A DNA stretch of 55,851 nt from Paenibacillus sp. N3.4. GTDB taxonomy: Bacteria > Bacillota > Bacilli > Paenibacillales > NBRC-103111. The translations under genes and the position numbers were made by a program. Of the stretch, positions 26,573-35,349 are shown piece after piece; position 1 is the first letter of the stretch, and each line of letters begins with the position of its first letter. The notes under the pieces are model-generated. The model did not search any database and was not told the origin of the DNA. It saw only the letters and a list, made by a program, of their open reading frames with translations. Where the stretch lies: assembly GCF_008017805.1 (NCBI RefSeq), contig NZ_VRTT01000049.1:1-55851 (forward strand). The letters run 5' to 3'.

Positions 26573-27052
26573 ATGGTTGCTTTAGGCTGGTGCTTGGTCA
26601 TTCTGTTATTTGTTGTAGGTATGATTGGCTCTGTTTATCCGGTTCTTCCGGGTGTCTTAGCGATTTACGGCGCATTTTTCCTCTATGGCTGGTTGATCAG
26701 CTTTGAACCTTTTGGCGTCTGGTTTTGGCTTATACAGTCTTTGATTGTCATTATCGTCATCGTAGCGGATTATGCGGTTAGTGCGTTGGGGGTAAAAAAG
26801 TTCGGAGGCTCGAAAGCAGCGATTATCGGAAGCACAATCGGTCTCATTGTCGGACCATTTGTCATTCCTGCCTTTGGGCTCATTATTGGACCATTCCTTG
26901 GTGCTGTAATTGGTGAAATCATCATCAGAACACCATGGAAAAAGGCACTTAGCGCCGGCTTCGGTTCCGTGCTTGGTTTTTTTGCAAGCAGTCTCGTCAA
27001 AATTATGCTGCAGCTTGCAATGATTATCGTCTTTTTCATCTGGGTATTTTAA
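26573..27052 (+). CDS. DUF456 membrane protein
   Basis: 159 residues and about four or five membrane segments, with Gly-rich helices: VVGMIGSVYPVLPGVLAIYG, then GGSKAAIIGSTIGLIVGPF and GPFLGAVIGEIIIR. These are DUF456 (YqgC-like) features. Role unknown. AAGGAG before ATG 26573. Confidence 0.85.
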   Translation: MVALGWCLVILLFVVGMIGSVYPVLPGVLAIYGAFFLYGWLISFEPFGVWFWLIQSLIVIIVIVADYAVSALGVKKFGGSKAAIIGSTIGLIVGPFVIPAFGLIIGPFLGAVIGEIIIRTPWKKALSAGFGSVLGFFASSLVKIMLQLAMIIVFFIWVF

Positions 27053-27086
27053 TATATTTTAACGAACGTAGAGAGAAGGAACGGAC

Positions 27087-28778
27087 TTGACGAAGGAAAC
27101 GAAAGATTCTCTTGTAAAAGGGACGCTCATTCTCACCGTAGCCGCGCTTGTAGCGCGGTTTATCGGCGTTTTTCAGCGAATTCCGCTGGTTCATCTGTTG
27201 CAGGACGGTGGGATGGGGAGTTATTCCATTGCGTTCACTTTATATTCTGTTTTATTAGTCGTGGCAACGGCGGGAATTCCAAGTGCATTAAGTAAAATGG
27301 TTTCGGAAAAGTATGCAATGGGTCGCCCTGCCGAAGCCGAGCGAATTTACCGCGCAGCGATTTGGTTCGCTGTGATAGCCGGGGCGTTGATGACGATTCT
27401 GCTCTATGTATTCGCTCCGTTCTATGCGGAAACGATCTCCCATGGGGGGCCGGATGCGACACTCGCAACGCGCGCAATAGCTCCCGCTATGTTGTTCTTC
27501 CCGCTGATCGCGATTATGCGCGGTTATTTCCAAGGTAGACAAAATATGATGCCCAACGGGATTTCTCAAGTTGTGGAGCAGGTTTTCAGGCTTGTTACCT
27601 CGATAGGACTAGCCTATATCCTGCTGAATATTAGCTTAGGATGGGGAGTAGCCGGAGCCTCCTTTGGCGGTGTTATAGGGGGGATTGCTGCCCTTGCCGT
27701 TATGCTCTATTTCGCGTTGAAGCTGAAACGCAAAGACGGACAGAAACAGCTCTCACAAACAACAGTTTCCCAAGCTGCCGTCAAGCAGATGGCTGCAGGT
27801 GCAGGGGATGCCGGGCAAAAGCCAGCCAGTTATGGAGACATATACCGCAGTCTTCTTAAACTCTCGATTCCCATCGTTATTTTCTCGGTAACGGTTACGC
27901 TTGTGTATCTGATCGATACGTCGATTATTATTCCTCTTCTTGAAGGGAGTGTCGGACATAGCGAGGCATTAGGCTTAGTGGGTATTACCTCTGGGCGAGC
28001 ACAATCGCTGGCAGGCATTCCGATCATTCTAGCTATCGCATTGAGTCAATCCGTTGTTCCGATTATCTCGGCAGCTTATTCCCGTAAGGATATGAAGCAA
28101 GTAGGGCATCAGACGACTCGGGTTCTACAGCTTTCTATTCTTTCCGGGCTGCCGGCTGTGCTTCTGATTAGTATTGCTGCACGGCCTCTGGACTTATTCC
28201 TATTTGGATACGAGGATACCGCATATGGCATAAGTCATGGTCCCTCATTGATTTCGCTGTTGACTCTTGGCGCCATGTTTCAAATTGTGATGCAAACTTC
28301 GGGCGCGGTTCTCATGGGAATGGGAAAAATGAAGCCTTTGATGGCACATGTAGCTGTTGGTATTGCCATTAAGCTTGCTGGCAGCTTCCTTCTTGTTCAT
28401 TGGCTAGGCATCTATGGCATTATCGGTTCAACTGGGCTTTGTTTTATTGCGATGTCATGGCTAAATATACGCTCGCTTCGTAAGGAAGTAAGTTTTACTA
28501 TTCTTGGACGTCGGTTTATCGGTTTGCTAGTGACGGTTGCCGTTATTGCGATTCTAGGACTCGCGGCAGAATGGCTGACGCACACGTATGTTCATCTGTT
28601 TGCTTGGTATCGCCTCAATGAAGCAATTAATGCCATTCTTGTTTGTGCATTTACGGTTGCCTTGTATCCTTTACTTTTGATGCTGACACGTGTGGTTACG
28701 AAGGAAGATGTTAAGAATTTCCCGGCTCCAGTGCAAAAACTAATAGGCAAAGCCGGTCGAGTCTTGAAACGGGGCTAG
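27087..28778 (+). CDS. MATE/MVF-type lipid flippase, SpoVB/YtgP-like
   Basis: 563 residues and about fourteen membrane segments in the MOP-superfamily layout. Seen: ARFIGVFQRIPLVHLLQDGG near the N-terminus, GIPSALSKMVSEKYAMGRP, and IMRGYFQGRQNMMPNGISQ, a motif shared by SpoVB, YtgP and MurJ-like Bacillota proteins. Likely role is translocating lipid-linked wall precursors. TTG 27087 start with GAGAAGGAA upstream. Its stop overlaps the convergent DUF2515 gene by 4 bp. Paralogue assignment is not possible from this alone. Confidence 0.88.
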   Translation: MTKETKDSLVKGTLILTVAALVARFIGVFQRIPLVHLLQDGGMGSYSIAFTLYSVLLVVATAGIPSALSKMVSEKYAMGRPAEAERIYRAAIWFAVIAGALMTILLYVFAPFYAETISHGGPDATLATRAIAPAMLFFPLIAIMRGYFQGRQNMMPNGISQVVEQVFRLVTSIGLAYILLNISLGWGVAGASFGGVIGGIAALAVMLYFALKLKRKDGQKQLSQTTVSQAAVKQMAAGAGDAGQKPASYGDIYRSLLKLSIPIVIFSVTVTLVYLIDTSIIIPLLEGSVGHSEALGLVGITSGRAQSLAGIPIILAIALSQSVVPIISAAYSRKDMKQVGHQTTRVLQLSILSGLPAVLLISIAARPLDLFLFGYEDTAYGISHGPSLISLLTLGAMFQIVMQTSGAVLMGMGKMKPLMAHVAVGIAIKLAGSFLLVHWLGIYGIIGSTGLCFIAMSWLNIRSLRKEVSFTILGRRFIGLLVTVAVIAILGLAAEWLTHTYVHLFAWYRLNEAINAILVCAFTVALYPLLLMLTRVVTKEDVKNFPAPVQKLIGKAGRVLKRG

Positions 28779-30067
28779 TCGCGAAGGGCTTGTGCCCCCA
28801 GAATAGCCAGTTCTATTTTATTCAAGCCAAAAAATACTTCATTGGTCATATCTATGGGGGATGGCACCGGAATCGAGCACAGATGTTTCATTGGCTGGTT
28901 CACTTCTGTAAACCAATCTCCTTGTTCCACAGGTTCCATGGGGCGATTTGCCCAAGCGTCAGCAAGTGAAGGGCTGTACAAATGTGTCGTATCGCTTCTC
29001 AACTTATGACTATCAAGCCTTTCCTGGTAAATATTATTGGGAGGGCTTTTTCTTATTGAGGTAAATAGATGAGGCCAATAATCTGCTCTGGAACCGCTAT
29101 GAGGTGTGGAGGAAGCGAACTCATGCAAGCTCGGGAAAACATCGGAATGGGCGAATAGGATGGCATATAAGCTTTTCCCGAATTCGATTCTTTCCGTTAA
29201 GTTTGTGAAATTTTCAAGAATAAGACCGGCGATATGAAAATAAGAAGTTGGGGTCTCTTGATGACTCAATCGCGGCCGAAAAGGAAATCCGACTTGGTTC
29301 AACTGAAGCCATGCTTGGGTTTTGAAAAGCGGAGCGTTTAGAACGGTTTGCTGATACCGCGTGTTTTGTATGATTTGGCGCTCCATATAATTTTGCTCAT
29401 TGATAATGAGAGCAACGGTTAAGGCCGCAGATTCCTTATACAACCAAAAATCATGCCAAATCGGCAGCATCCAAGATGATACGCCTAATTGAGGCAGCAA
29501 ATGAAACAAGCTTCGATTTTGTTTTTTACTTTCGGAATAAAGCAGCAATTGGGGATAAGCATCATGAAAAATTAAGCTGTTGGCTCGCTCTAGAAAAGTA
29601 AAGAGATCATCGATCATTGTGGTACTGAGCAAATGAGGAAGTAACTCGCCGCGAAGATCTGTCATACACCAACCGCCATTGCGAGAAACCATATGGGCAA
29701 GCAGCGCCCAGTGAAGCTCGGGATGCTGCTGGTAGGAAGTCCAATAGGCATGTGTTCGAGTAACATTATTCCGATTTGCATGGCGGGTTTGTTCGCGGAC
29801 TCGTTCCACAAGCGTTTTCTCCTCTTCCGAGGTTTCAAACCCTTCCACACCTGCTCGTTGTAGCTGTAGCTGTTTGATTTCTTTATACTTCAGCCTTTGA
29901 ACCGTTGCCGTTGGAATAGGAAGCTTTTGGGGTGCATTATCATTATCAGTATCAGTATTCTGCCTCATAGAAATCCGCTGAATAATCCCTATAACGTTTC
30001 TTGAAAGCAGGAATTTGTGCAGAACGGTACGGACAAATCCTTTGTTTGGTTTAACTGTTCCCCCCAT
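28775..30067 (-). CDS. DUF2515 protein, YppC-like
   Basis: 430 residues with no signal peptide. Seen: NVTRTHAYWTSYQQHPELHW and ALLAHMVSRNGGWCMTDLRG, the characteristic DUF2515 (YppC) block. Function is unknown. GGAGG lies 9 nt before ATG 30067. The first codons overlap the upstream small frame at 30051-30251. Confidence 0.85.
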   Translation of the reverse strand: MGGTVKPNKGFVRTVLHKFLLSRNVIGIIQRISMRQNTDTDNDNAPQKLPIPTATVQRLKYKEIKQLQLQRAGVEGFETSEEEKTLVERVREQTRHANRNNVTRTHAYWTSYQQHPELHWALLAHMVSRNGGWCMTDLRGELLPHLLSTTMIDDLFTFLERANSLIFHDAYPQLLLYSESKKQNRSLFHLLPQLGVSSWMLPIWHDFWLYKESAALTVALIINEQNYMERQIIQNTRYQQTVLNAPLFKTQAWLQLNQVGFPFRPRLSHQETPTSYFHIAGLILENFTNLTERIEFGKSLYAILFAHSDVFPSLHEFASSTPHSGSRADYWPHLFTSIRKSPPNNIYQERLDSHKLRSDTTHLYSPSLADAWANRPMEPVEQGDWFTEVNQPMKHLCSIPVPSPIDMTNEVFFGLNKIELAILGAQALRD

Positions 30068-30251
30068 CTTTCTTTGCCTCCACTTTCATCCGACTATGAA
30101 GCATCTGCAGGTATTGTTTGCAAATTTCGCTCCAGCTATGTGCGAATGTACGGATAATGGTGCACCACCTGCTTGACTCATTTAGCAGGTTAACATTATG
30201 TGTGCTTCCGTCGTAAGTAGCCATCCATGGTAAGCTGAATAGCCGACTCAT
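30051..30251 (-). CDS. Possible small protein upstream of the DUF2515 gene
   Basis: 66 residues (MSRLFSLPWMATYDGSTHNV...), overlapping the start of the DUF2515 gene by 17 bp, with that gene's ribosome site inside its end. The layout would suit translational coupling. Its own ribosome site is weak and no family is recognised. Confidence 0.4.
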   Translation of the reverse strand: MSRLFSLPWMATYDGSTHNVNLLNESSRWCTIIRTFAHSWSEICKQYLQMLHSRMKVEAKKDGGNS

Positions 30252-30334
30252 TTACTCAGCGTCAATTGCCATTGCTGATTTCTCTTTACCTAACTGGAAT
30301 TTCCATCCCAATTAATTCAATATCTATAAGCCTG

Positions 30335-30535
30335 TTTTTCGTGCTTATAGAGCCACCCATCTTCTTGGGGGAGCTTGTAAGAATGATTTTGGAGCTTACA
30401 ACTGCGTTTAACTACAATTTCTCTTCAATTCATTACCCATAAGGATGGTTTCCGTGCTTACAGAGCCACTTATCCGTTAAGAGCAGCATATAAGGAGGAT
30501 TTTCATGCTTACAGGGTCGCTCATCTCCTAAGGGG
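30335..30535. repeat. Dispersed intergenic repeat, copy C
   Basis: Three related cores: GTGCTTATAGAGCCACCCAT from 30341, GTGCTTACAGAGCCACTTAT from 30454 and ATGCTTACAGGGTCGCTCAT from 30505. The first two are 113 bp apart. 30445-30464 is the exact reverse complement of 61-80. Region 30252-30567 contains no supported gene. Confidence 0.65.
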
Positions 30536-30567
30536 TGAACTCCTGTTTCCCCAGCTTGTTATATATG

Positions 30568-30604
30568 AAAAACCCATCTCGCTAAATCTATGCGAGATGG
30601 GTTT
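30568..30604 (-). terminator. Terminator of the SPFH/RHH pair
   Basis: AAACCCATCTCGC and GCGAGATGGGTTT form a perfect 13-bp stem just downstream of the RHH gene. Confidence 0.88.
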
Positions 30605-30616
30605 GTGATGGAGCCC

Positions 30617-30811
30617 TCATTCTGCTTGTTCTTGGTTAGCTAGGGGTGGTTCAGGCCCTGGCTTCTGCAATCGTCCTGTGCGCTGCAGTGCTTCACGCAG
30701 CAAGTACTCGATATGCCCGTTAACGCTGCGAAATTCGTCCTCCGCCCAGCGTTCCAAAGCCTCGTACAGCTTGGGATCGAGTCGAAGCGGAAAGTTTTTC
30801 TTAGGCGCCAT
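30617..30811 (-). CDS. Ribbon-helix-helix (Arc-type) DNA-binding protein
   Basis: 64 residues. Strand residues FPLRLDPKLYEALERWAEDE are followed by FRSVNGHIEYLLREAL, the N-anchored second helix of Arc/CopG folds. The tail is acidic and Pro-rich. It lies 11 bp after the SPFH gene and before a shared terminator, so it is probably cotranscribed and may regulate that pair. No toxin gene is visible, so an antitoxin role is not indicated. Confidence 0.85.
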   Translation of the reverse strand: MAPKKNFPLRLDPKLYEALERWAEDEFRSVNGHIEYLLREALQRTGRLQKPGPEPPLANQEQAE

Positions 30812-30822
30812 GAGAAGGACCG

Positions 30823-31662
30823 TTAATACAACGAACCGGTATTAATGACCGGACTCGCTGCACGGTCTGAAACAATCGCCACAAGTAGATTGTTAATCAT
30901 GGCCGCTTTTCTTTCTTCATCTAGTTTCAAACCTTCAGCTTCCAATCTGGCAATCGCCATTTGAACCATCCCCACAGCTCCATCAACAATGATTTGTCGC
31001 GCTGACAAAATCGCAGCAGCCTGCTGGCGCTGCAGCATAGAGCTGGCGATTTCTGTGGAGTAAGCGAGATGAGTCAGACGAGACTCGAGAACTTCCACGC
31101 CGGCAACGGAAAGGCGCGCTTGCAGTTCGACACTAAGCTCAGCAGCAACCTCATCCGCATTTCCTCGAAGGGAATAACCCTCAGTTTCAAATCGATCATA
31201 CGGATATTTATTAGCTACGTGCCGCAGTGCAGTTTCGCTTTGAATCTCCACGAACTTTTCATAACTGTCAACATCGAAGAGTGCTTTGTACGTATCGACA
31301 ACTTTAAAAACGACAACGGCGGCAATCTCTATCGGATTTCCTTCAATATCATTTACCTTTAATTTGACGCTGTTAAAATTACGCACCCGCAAAGAGATTT
31401 TTTTTCTGGAGGAAAAAGGAACAATTAGCCAAAGGCCACTTTTACGGATGGTTCCTAAATAACTGCCGAAAAAGGTGATGACAGAAGCTTCATTGGGTTG
31501 CACTGCTGTAATGGTTGAAACAAAGAGGATACCTAAAATAATTAAAGTGACACCAATGGCTACTTGATCTTGTGTGAGGAGGTAAATCCCAAAGCCTGCA
31601 CCTATAAGGAATAAAATTAATCCAATAAATCCATTCAACGACCAAGCTTTCGTTTCTTTCAT
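30823..31662 (-). CDS. SPFH/Band 7 domain protein
   Basis: 279 residues. Two N-terminal membrane segments (about 8-24 and 29-46), then the SPFH domain: NEASVITFFGSYLGTIRKSG, VNDIEGNPIEIAAVVVFKVVD, and QARLSVAGVEVLESRLTHLA. The helical end has LQRQQAAAILSARQ. Expected to oligomerise in membrane microdomains. ATG 31662 follows AAAGGGTG; the in-frame start at 31680 is less likely. Operon with the RHH protein. Confidence 0.9.
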   Translation of the reverse strand: MKETKAWSLNGFIGLILFLIGAGFGIYLLTQDQVAIGVTLIILGILFVSTITAVQPNEASVITFFGSYLGTIRKSGLWLIVPFSSRKKISLRVRNFNSVKLKVNDIEGNPIEIAAVVVFKVVDTYKALFDVDSYEKFVEIQSETALRHVANKYPYDRFETEGYSLRGNADEVAAELSVELQARLSVAGVEVLESRLTHLAYSTEIASSMLQRQQAAAILSARQIIVDGAVGMVQMAIARLEAEGLKLDEERKAAMINNLLVAIVSDRAASPVINTGSLY

Positions 31663-31833
31663 TCTGTAACACCCTTTCATTGTCGAATATCAATGTGATA
31701 TTTATATGATATCATAATTTACTTTTAATGTAAAATAATAATTGCGTATAAATCGCGGATAAGCGTTTATCTTGACACTGTTTTTAGGGCATGCTATAAG
31801 TTAATACATTCCTAAGTAGGTGAGGTGTCTGTT

Positions 31834-32190
31834 ATGATTAAAGTATCCAACGAACAAGATTTTCAAAACCACATTTCACAGTCAACCTTGACTGTTGCTA
31901 TTTTCAAAACAACGTGGTGCAAAGACTGCCACTATATCGATCCTTTCATGCCATCGGTCGAGCAAGATTACGAGGGACGTATTACATTCATTGAGTTGGA
32001 CCGCGATGAGGTGCCTGATCTGTGTGAGCAATTGAATATTTTAGGCATTCCAAGCTTTATTGCTTTCCGTCAAGGGCAAGAATTGGTTCGTTTCGTCAAC
32101 AAGCTTCGCAAGACTCGCGAGGAAATTGAACAATTCTTGGATCGCGCTTTAGAAGTTGCAGCTGCGCTTGCACCTCGAGCAGAAGGTTAA
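31834..32190 (+). CDS. Thioredoxin-like protein (WCKDC active site)
   Basis: 118 residues, cytoplasmic. Active site W-C29-K-D-C32 and cis-Pro in LGIPSFIAFRQG indicate a thioredoxin fold. The redox motif differs from thioredoxin's WCGPC, so redox potential or partners may differ. ATG 31834 has GTGAGGTG upstream. Monocistronic with its own terminator. Confidence 0.9.
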   Translation: MIKVSNEQDFQNHISQSTLTVAIFKTTWCKDCHYIDPFMPSVEQDYEGRITFIELDRDEVPDLCEQLNILGIPSFIAFRQGQELVRFVNKLRKTREEIEQFLDRALEVAAALAPRAEG

Positions 32191-32238
32191 GATGAATTGC
32201 TTCAAGCAGCAAGATGAATGATCTCTCATAATCATGGC

Positions 32239-32265
32239 AAAGCGGCTCCGAAGGGGTCGCTTTTT
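32239..32265 (+). terminator. Terminator after the thioredoxin-like gene
   Basis: AGCGGCTCC-GAA-GGGGTCGCT, with G-T pairs, followed by TTTT. Confidence 0.8.
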
Positions 32266-32497
32266 GCTGCTCATCTCCTGATTGTTCTTCGATTTGGCGG
32301 CGAAACATTAGCTTACGTGAGCGCATTATTAGCGCAAATGTTACAGAAAAAGCAATGCGGACCGTGATCTAAGGTGGTTTCAGAGCTTTGTAACAATTGC
32401 GAATGGATTTGCCCTCCTTTTAAAGCTATAATTGAAAGCGGATAGATCATTTTCGGAACGAGCTACAGAAGTCATGACATAAAAGTAGGTGTAATTA

Positions 32498-33403
32498 ATG
32501 CAAAAATGGATTCAAAGATTGGCGAATCTATCGGCTATTGGCATGTTTCTTATTCTGGCCATGGGCGCTTTGGTCACCAAAGCAGACGCGGGCAGAGGCT
32601 GTGGAGATGAGTGGCCTTTGTGTCATGGGCAATTCGTCCCGGCACACACGATTTCATCGATGATTGAGTACAGCCATCGATTGGTTGTTGGCATTGTTAC
32701 CATGTTATTGATCGCAACACTTTATCTTGTATTCCGTTATGTAAAACGAAGAGACGCCAAATTTTTCATATCAGCTACTGTGTTGATGACGCTTATTCAA
32801 GCGGCAATGGGTGCGATGGCTGTCGTATGGCCGCAATCTTCACTCGTATTAGCACTCCATTTTGGATTATCCCTTCTCGCATTCGCTTTTTCTTTGCTGC
32901 TTGCGCTTGTTTTTTCCCCGTGGGGACAGTTCCAAAGAGATACGACCATTTACAAAGGTTTTAAAGTGCTGGTTTGGGGGACAACGATTTATAGCTACGT
33001 CGTTGTGTACTTAGGTGCTTTCGTGCGTCACACTGTTTCAAGCGGCGGGTGTTCCGGTTGGCCCCTATGCAATGGTGAGGTTATCCCTGAACTATCTGGT
33101 GCCACGGGGATTGTGTTTACTCATCGTGTGGCAGCCCTGCTCTTGTTTATTTGTATCTTATTTCTATATGTACAAGCCAGACGTCATTACCAAGCTTCAG
33201 ACAAGCTGTTATTCGGCAGCAAATGGGCACTTATTTTAGTGTTGCTGCAGGTCTTCAGTGGCGCGGTTGTCACTTGGTCCATGGGGAATGAAGTTGCTTA
33301 TTTATTTACAGCAATGATTCATGCCATGATTGTTGCTTGCATGTTCGGATTTTTATGTTATTTATGTGTATTAACGCTATATGATCGCAAACACAAAGCC
33401 TAA
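32498..33403 (+). CDS. ctaA: Heme A synthase
   Basis: Oxidises heme O to heme A for aa3-type oxidase. 301 residues and eight membrane segments in two repeated halves. The CtaA cysteine pairs GCGDEWPLCHG and GCSGWPLCNG are in extracellular loops; His ligands lie in IEYSHRLVVG and FTHRVAAL. ATG 32498 with GTAGGTG upstream. Works with ctaB at 14.7 kb, though the two are not linked here. Confidence 0.95.
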   Translation: MQKWIQRLANLSAIGMFLILAMGALVTKADAGRGCGDEWPLCHGQFVPAHTISSMIEYSHRLVVGIVTMLLIATLYLVFRYVKRRDAKFFISATVLMTLIQAAMGAMAVVWPQSSLVLALHFGLSLLAFAFSLLLALVFSPWGQFQRDTTIYKGFKVLVWGTTIYSYVVVYLGAFVRHTVSSGGCSGWPLCNGEVIPELSGATGIVFTHRVAALLLFICILFLYVQARRHYQASDKLLFGSKWALILVLLQVFSGAVVTWSMGNEVAYLFTAMIHAMIVACMFGFLCYLCVLTLYDRKHKA

Positions 33404-33528
33404 TGCCTCTCGTGAGAGCTCCTCAAATGTGCGTCCAGCTTGGTTGGCGTTAGAGGAGGCCTTCTCATGGAAGGCTATTTCCTTTTATTTACCCTCGTAT
33501 TTCTTATGCTAAAGGTGGACACTCAAAC

Positions 33529-33642
33529 ATGGTACCAACGAATTTACGAGCTTTCATTGACATTTTGCATCTGGATGAGCTGTTCCCGCGCGAAGATATC
33601 GTCGAGCTAGTCGATACGCGTTGGAAGGAGTACTTTGGATGA
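33529..33642 (+). CDS. Small ORF coupled to the EamA gene, 37 aa
   Basis: MVPTNLRAFIDILHLDELFP... is acidic and protein-like. Its TGA overlaps the EamA start (ATGA at 33639-33642) and AAAGGTGG lies upstream. A competing frame from ATG 33467, with GAGGAGG upstream, gives a 47-residue product ending at 33610. Either could be a real small protein or a translational-coupling leader. Confidence 0.4.
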   Translation: MVPTNLRAFIDILHLDELFPREDIVELVDTRWKEYFG

Positions 33643-34604
33643 GTTCTGAGCGAATACGATCTTTTTATCCGCATGTAGGGTTTGTTATCGTCTATATTCT
33701 CTGGGGAATTAATTTGGCTTCTTTAAAAATAGGGGGACGAGAATGGGATTCGCTTGTTTTTAATGGCTTGCGCTTTGCAAGTATGATTCCTATTCTGTGG
33801 GTTTATACTTATTTCTATTATCGCTCGCACACGCTCAAAATTCACATCGCACGCCGTGACCTGCTCTTGGTATGCGCTTTAGGGATTCTTAATGCCATAG
33901 GCATGGAAGCGCTCTTGCAGTATGCTCTGCAGTTTTCTAATTCAGCCAATGGCGCTGTTCTAGGGCGAGGCTTCATGCCCGTCATCACCGTGCTTATTTC
34001 ACTAATGGCGGGTCAAGTTAAGCTCACGTGGCGAGTTATGCTTGGTATTCCGCTTGCTCTTTGCAGTGTCGTTATTATTGTTTCTGGAGGAGCGGAAGGC
34101 TTTCATCTGGGCGGAGCGACACTTAGAGGGGATATTCTTTTGTTGATGCGCAGCGTGATGGGAGCAATATATCTGATCGGTATGAATCGGCTAGTACGCC
34201 GTTATCCGCTTCCGCTGCTCATCTCCCTAGAAATGACAGCGGGAGCTGTCTCCTTGCTGCCTTTCGTTTTGCTGAGAGCTGATATGTCGTATTACGCAGC
34301 TATTAGTTCAACGGGTTGGATGAGTTTAATTTATACGTCCTTATTGGCAACGGCAGTAGGCTTCGCGCTGCATAACTGGAGCTTAGCAAAGCTGGGCCCT
34401 TTTAAATCATCCGCATATGGGTACTTGCTTCCGGTAACGGCAGCACTTGCCGGCTTTTTCATCTTGGGCGAATCGATAACCTTGAATCAATGCATGGGAG
34501 GTATCGGCGTATTAGCCGCGATGTATCTGGTTCAGCGTAATCCTACCCAAACGGTGAAACGGAGCAATCTATCTCGTACAAGCGGTAAATCTCTGACAGA
34601 ATGA
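33639..34604 (+). CDS. EamA/DMT-family transporter
   Basis: 321 residues and about ten membrane segments in two EamA repeats. Seen: FVIVYILWGINLASLKIGG, NSANGAVLGRGFMPVITVLI, and in repeat two WSLAKLGPFKSSAYGYLLPV and LGESITLNQCMGG. An exporter of amino acids or other metabolites is likely; the substrate is not evident. ATG 33639 has GGAG 9 nt upstream. Confidence 0.9.
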   Translation: MSSERIRSFYPHVGFVIVYILWGINLASLKIGGREWDSLVFNGLRFASMIPILWVYTYFYYRSHTLKIHIARRDLLLVCALGILNAIGMEALLQYALQFSNSANGAVLGRGFMPVITVLISLMAGQVKLTWRVMLGIPLALCSVVIIVSGGAEGFHLGGATLRGDILLLMRSVMGAIYLIGMNRLVRRYPLPLLISLEMTAGAVSLLPFVLLRADMSYYAAISSTGWMSLIYTSLLATAVGFALHNWSLAKLGPFKSSAYGYLLPVTAALAGFFILGESITLNQCMGGIGVLAAMYLVQRNPTQTVKRSNLSRTSGKSLTE

Positions 34605-34631
34605 TATTGAACGACCAAAAGGGGTGTGCGT

Positions 34632-35342
34632 ATGCTTCGAGTACTATTCAATGAACCGAAACGTATCGACCGTGGACTGCTTTTGGAAGCTGGTAATGCG
34701 GTAAGAGCCTATATACAATTACTCGAGTCCAAAGAGCGAATCCGGTTGACTTCGGAATATACCAAGTACCATCGTTTGGCGATTTGGAGTAAAGGGTTTA
34801 TCGATGCTTTGGATGAGCTGGAGCAGAGTAAATATTGCTGTGAACGGTATGCCGAGCATATCAGCAAGGCTTTCTTGGAGGAAATGAATGTTCAAGAGGT
34901 CGAAGCCTATCATCGCTTTGTTTACTTTTACAAAAATGCCTTTATTCGCTTATTTTCAATTTTAGATAAATTGGGTACATTCATGAACGATCTCTTCGAA
35001 CTGAAGACTGAAACGATGAAATCGCGGTTTTCGTATTTTACCGTTTTGCGGCGTATGCATGAGAAGCATATCCACGGATCGTTGGAGCTGCAGCTTTACA
35101 ATCTCAAAATAGATTATAAGTCACCCCTAGACCGATTAAGAAATCAACGCAACATGGAAATTCATTATATTAATGCTGAAATGCTGGATGATTTGATGCA
35201 AAAAGAGCCCGTTCCCGGGGAACGTATTCATGTAGAAAATGTTAAATCGAATATAGCTGATTTGCAGCAGGGATTTGATATGGTATGCAGAACCTTAACA
35301 ATAGCTTTCTCTTATATTACGGCGAAGATTGCAGAGGGGTAA
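34632..35342 (+). CDS. HEPN-like protein, Cthe_2314 type
   Basis: 236 residues, all helical in appearance, no membrane segment. The late block LDRLRNQRNMEIHYINAEML contains the R-N-x(2-3)-H-type element of HEPN domains (RNMEIH). Overall length and layout match the Cthe_2314-like HEPN family as I remember it. HEPN proteins are often RNases, but no partner MNT or other toxin-antitoxin gene is adjacent. Start ATG 34632 follows GGGGTG. Confidence 0.7.
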   Translation: MLRVLFNEPKRIDRGLLLEAGNAVRAYIQLLESKERIRLTSEYTKYHRLAIWSKGFIDALDELEQSKYCCERYAEHISKAFLEEMNVQEVEAYHRFVYFYKNAFIRLFSILDKLGTFMNDLFELKTETMKSRFSYFTVLRRMHEKHIHGSLELQLYNLKIDYKSPLDRLRNQRNMEIHYINAEMLDDLMQKEPVPGERIHVENVKSNIADLQQGFDMVCRTLTIAFSYITAKIAEG

Positions 35343-35349
35343 GAGGACC

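Noticed and set aside
30617..31662. Toxin-antitoxin pair (RHH protein plus neighbour)
   Set aside because: The partner is an SPFH membrane protein, not a toxin.
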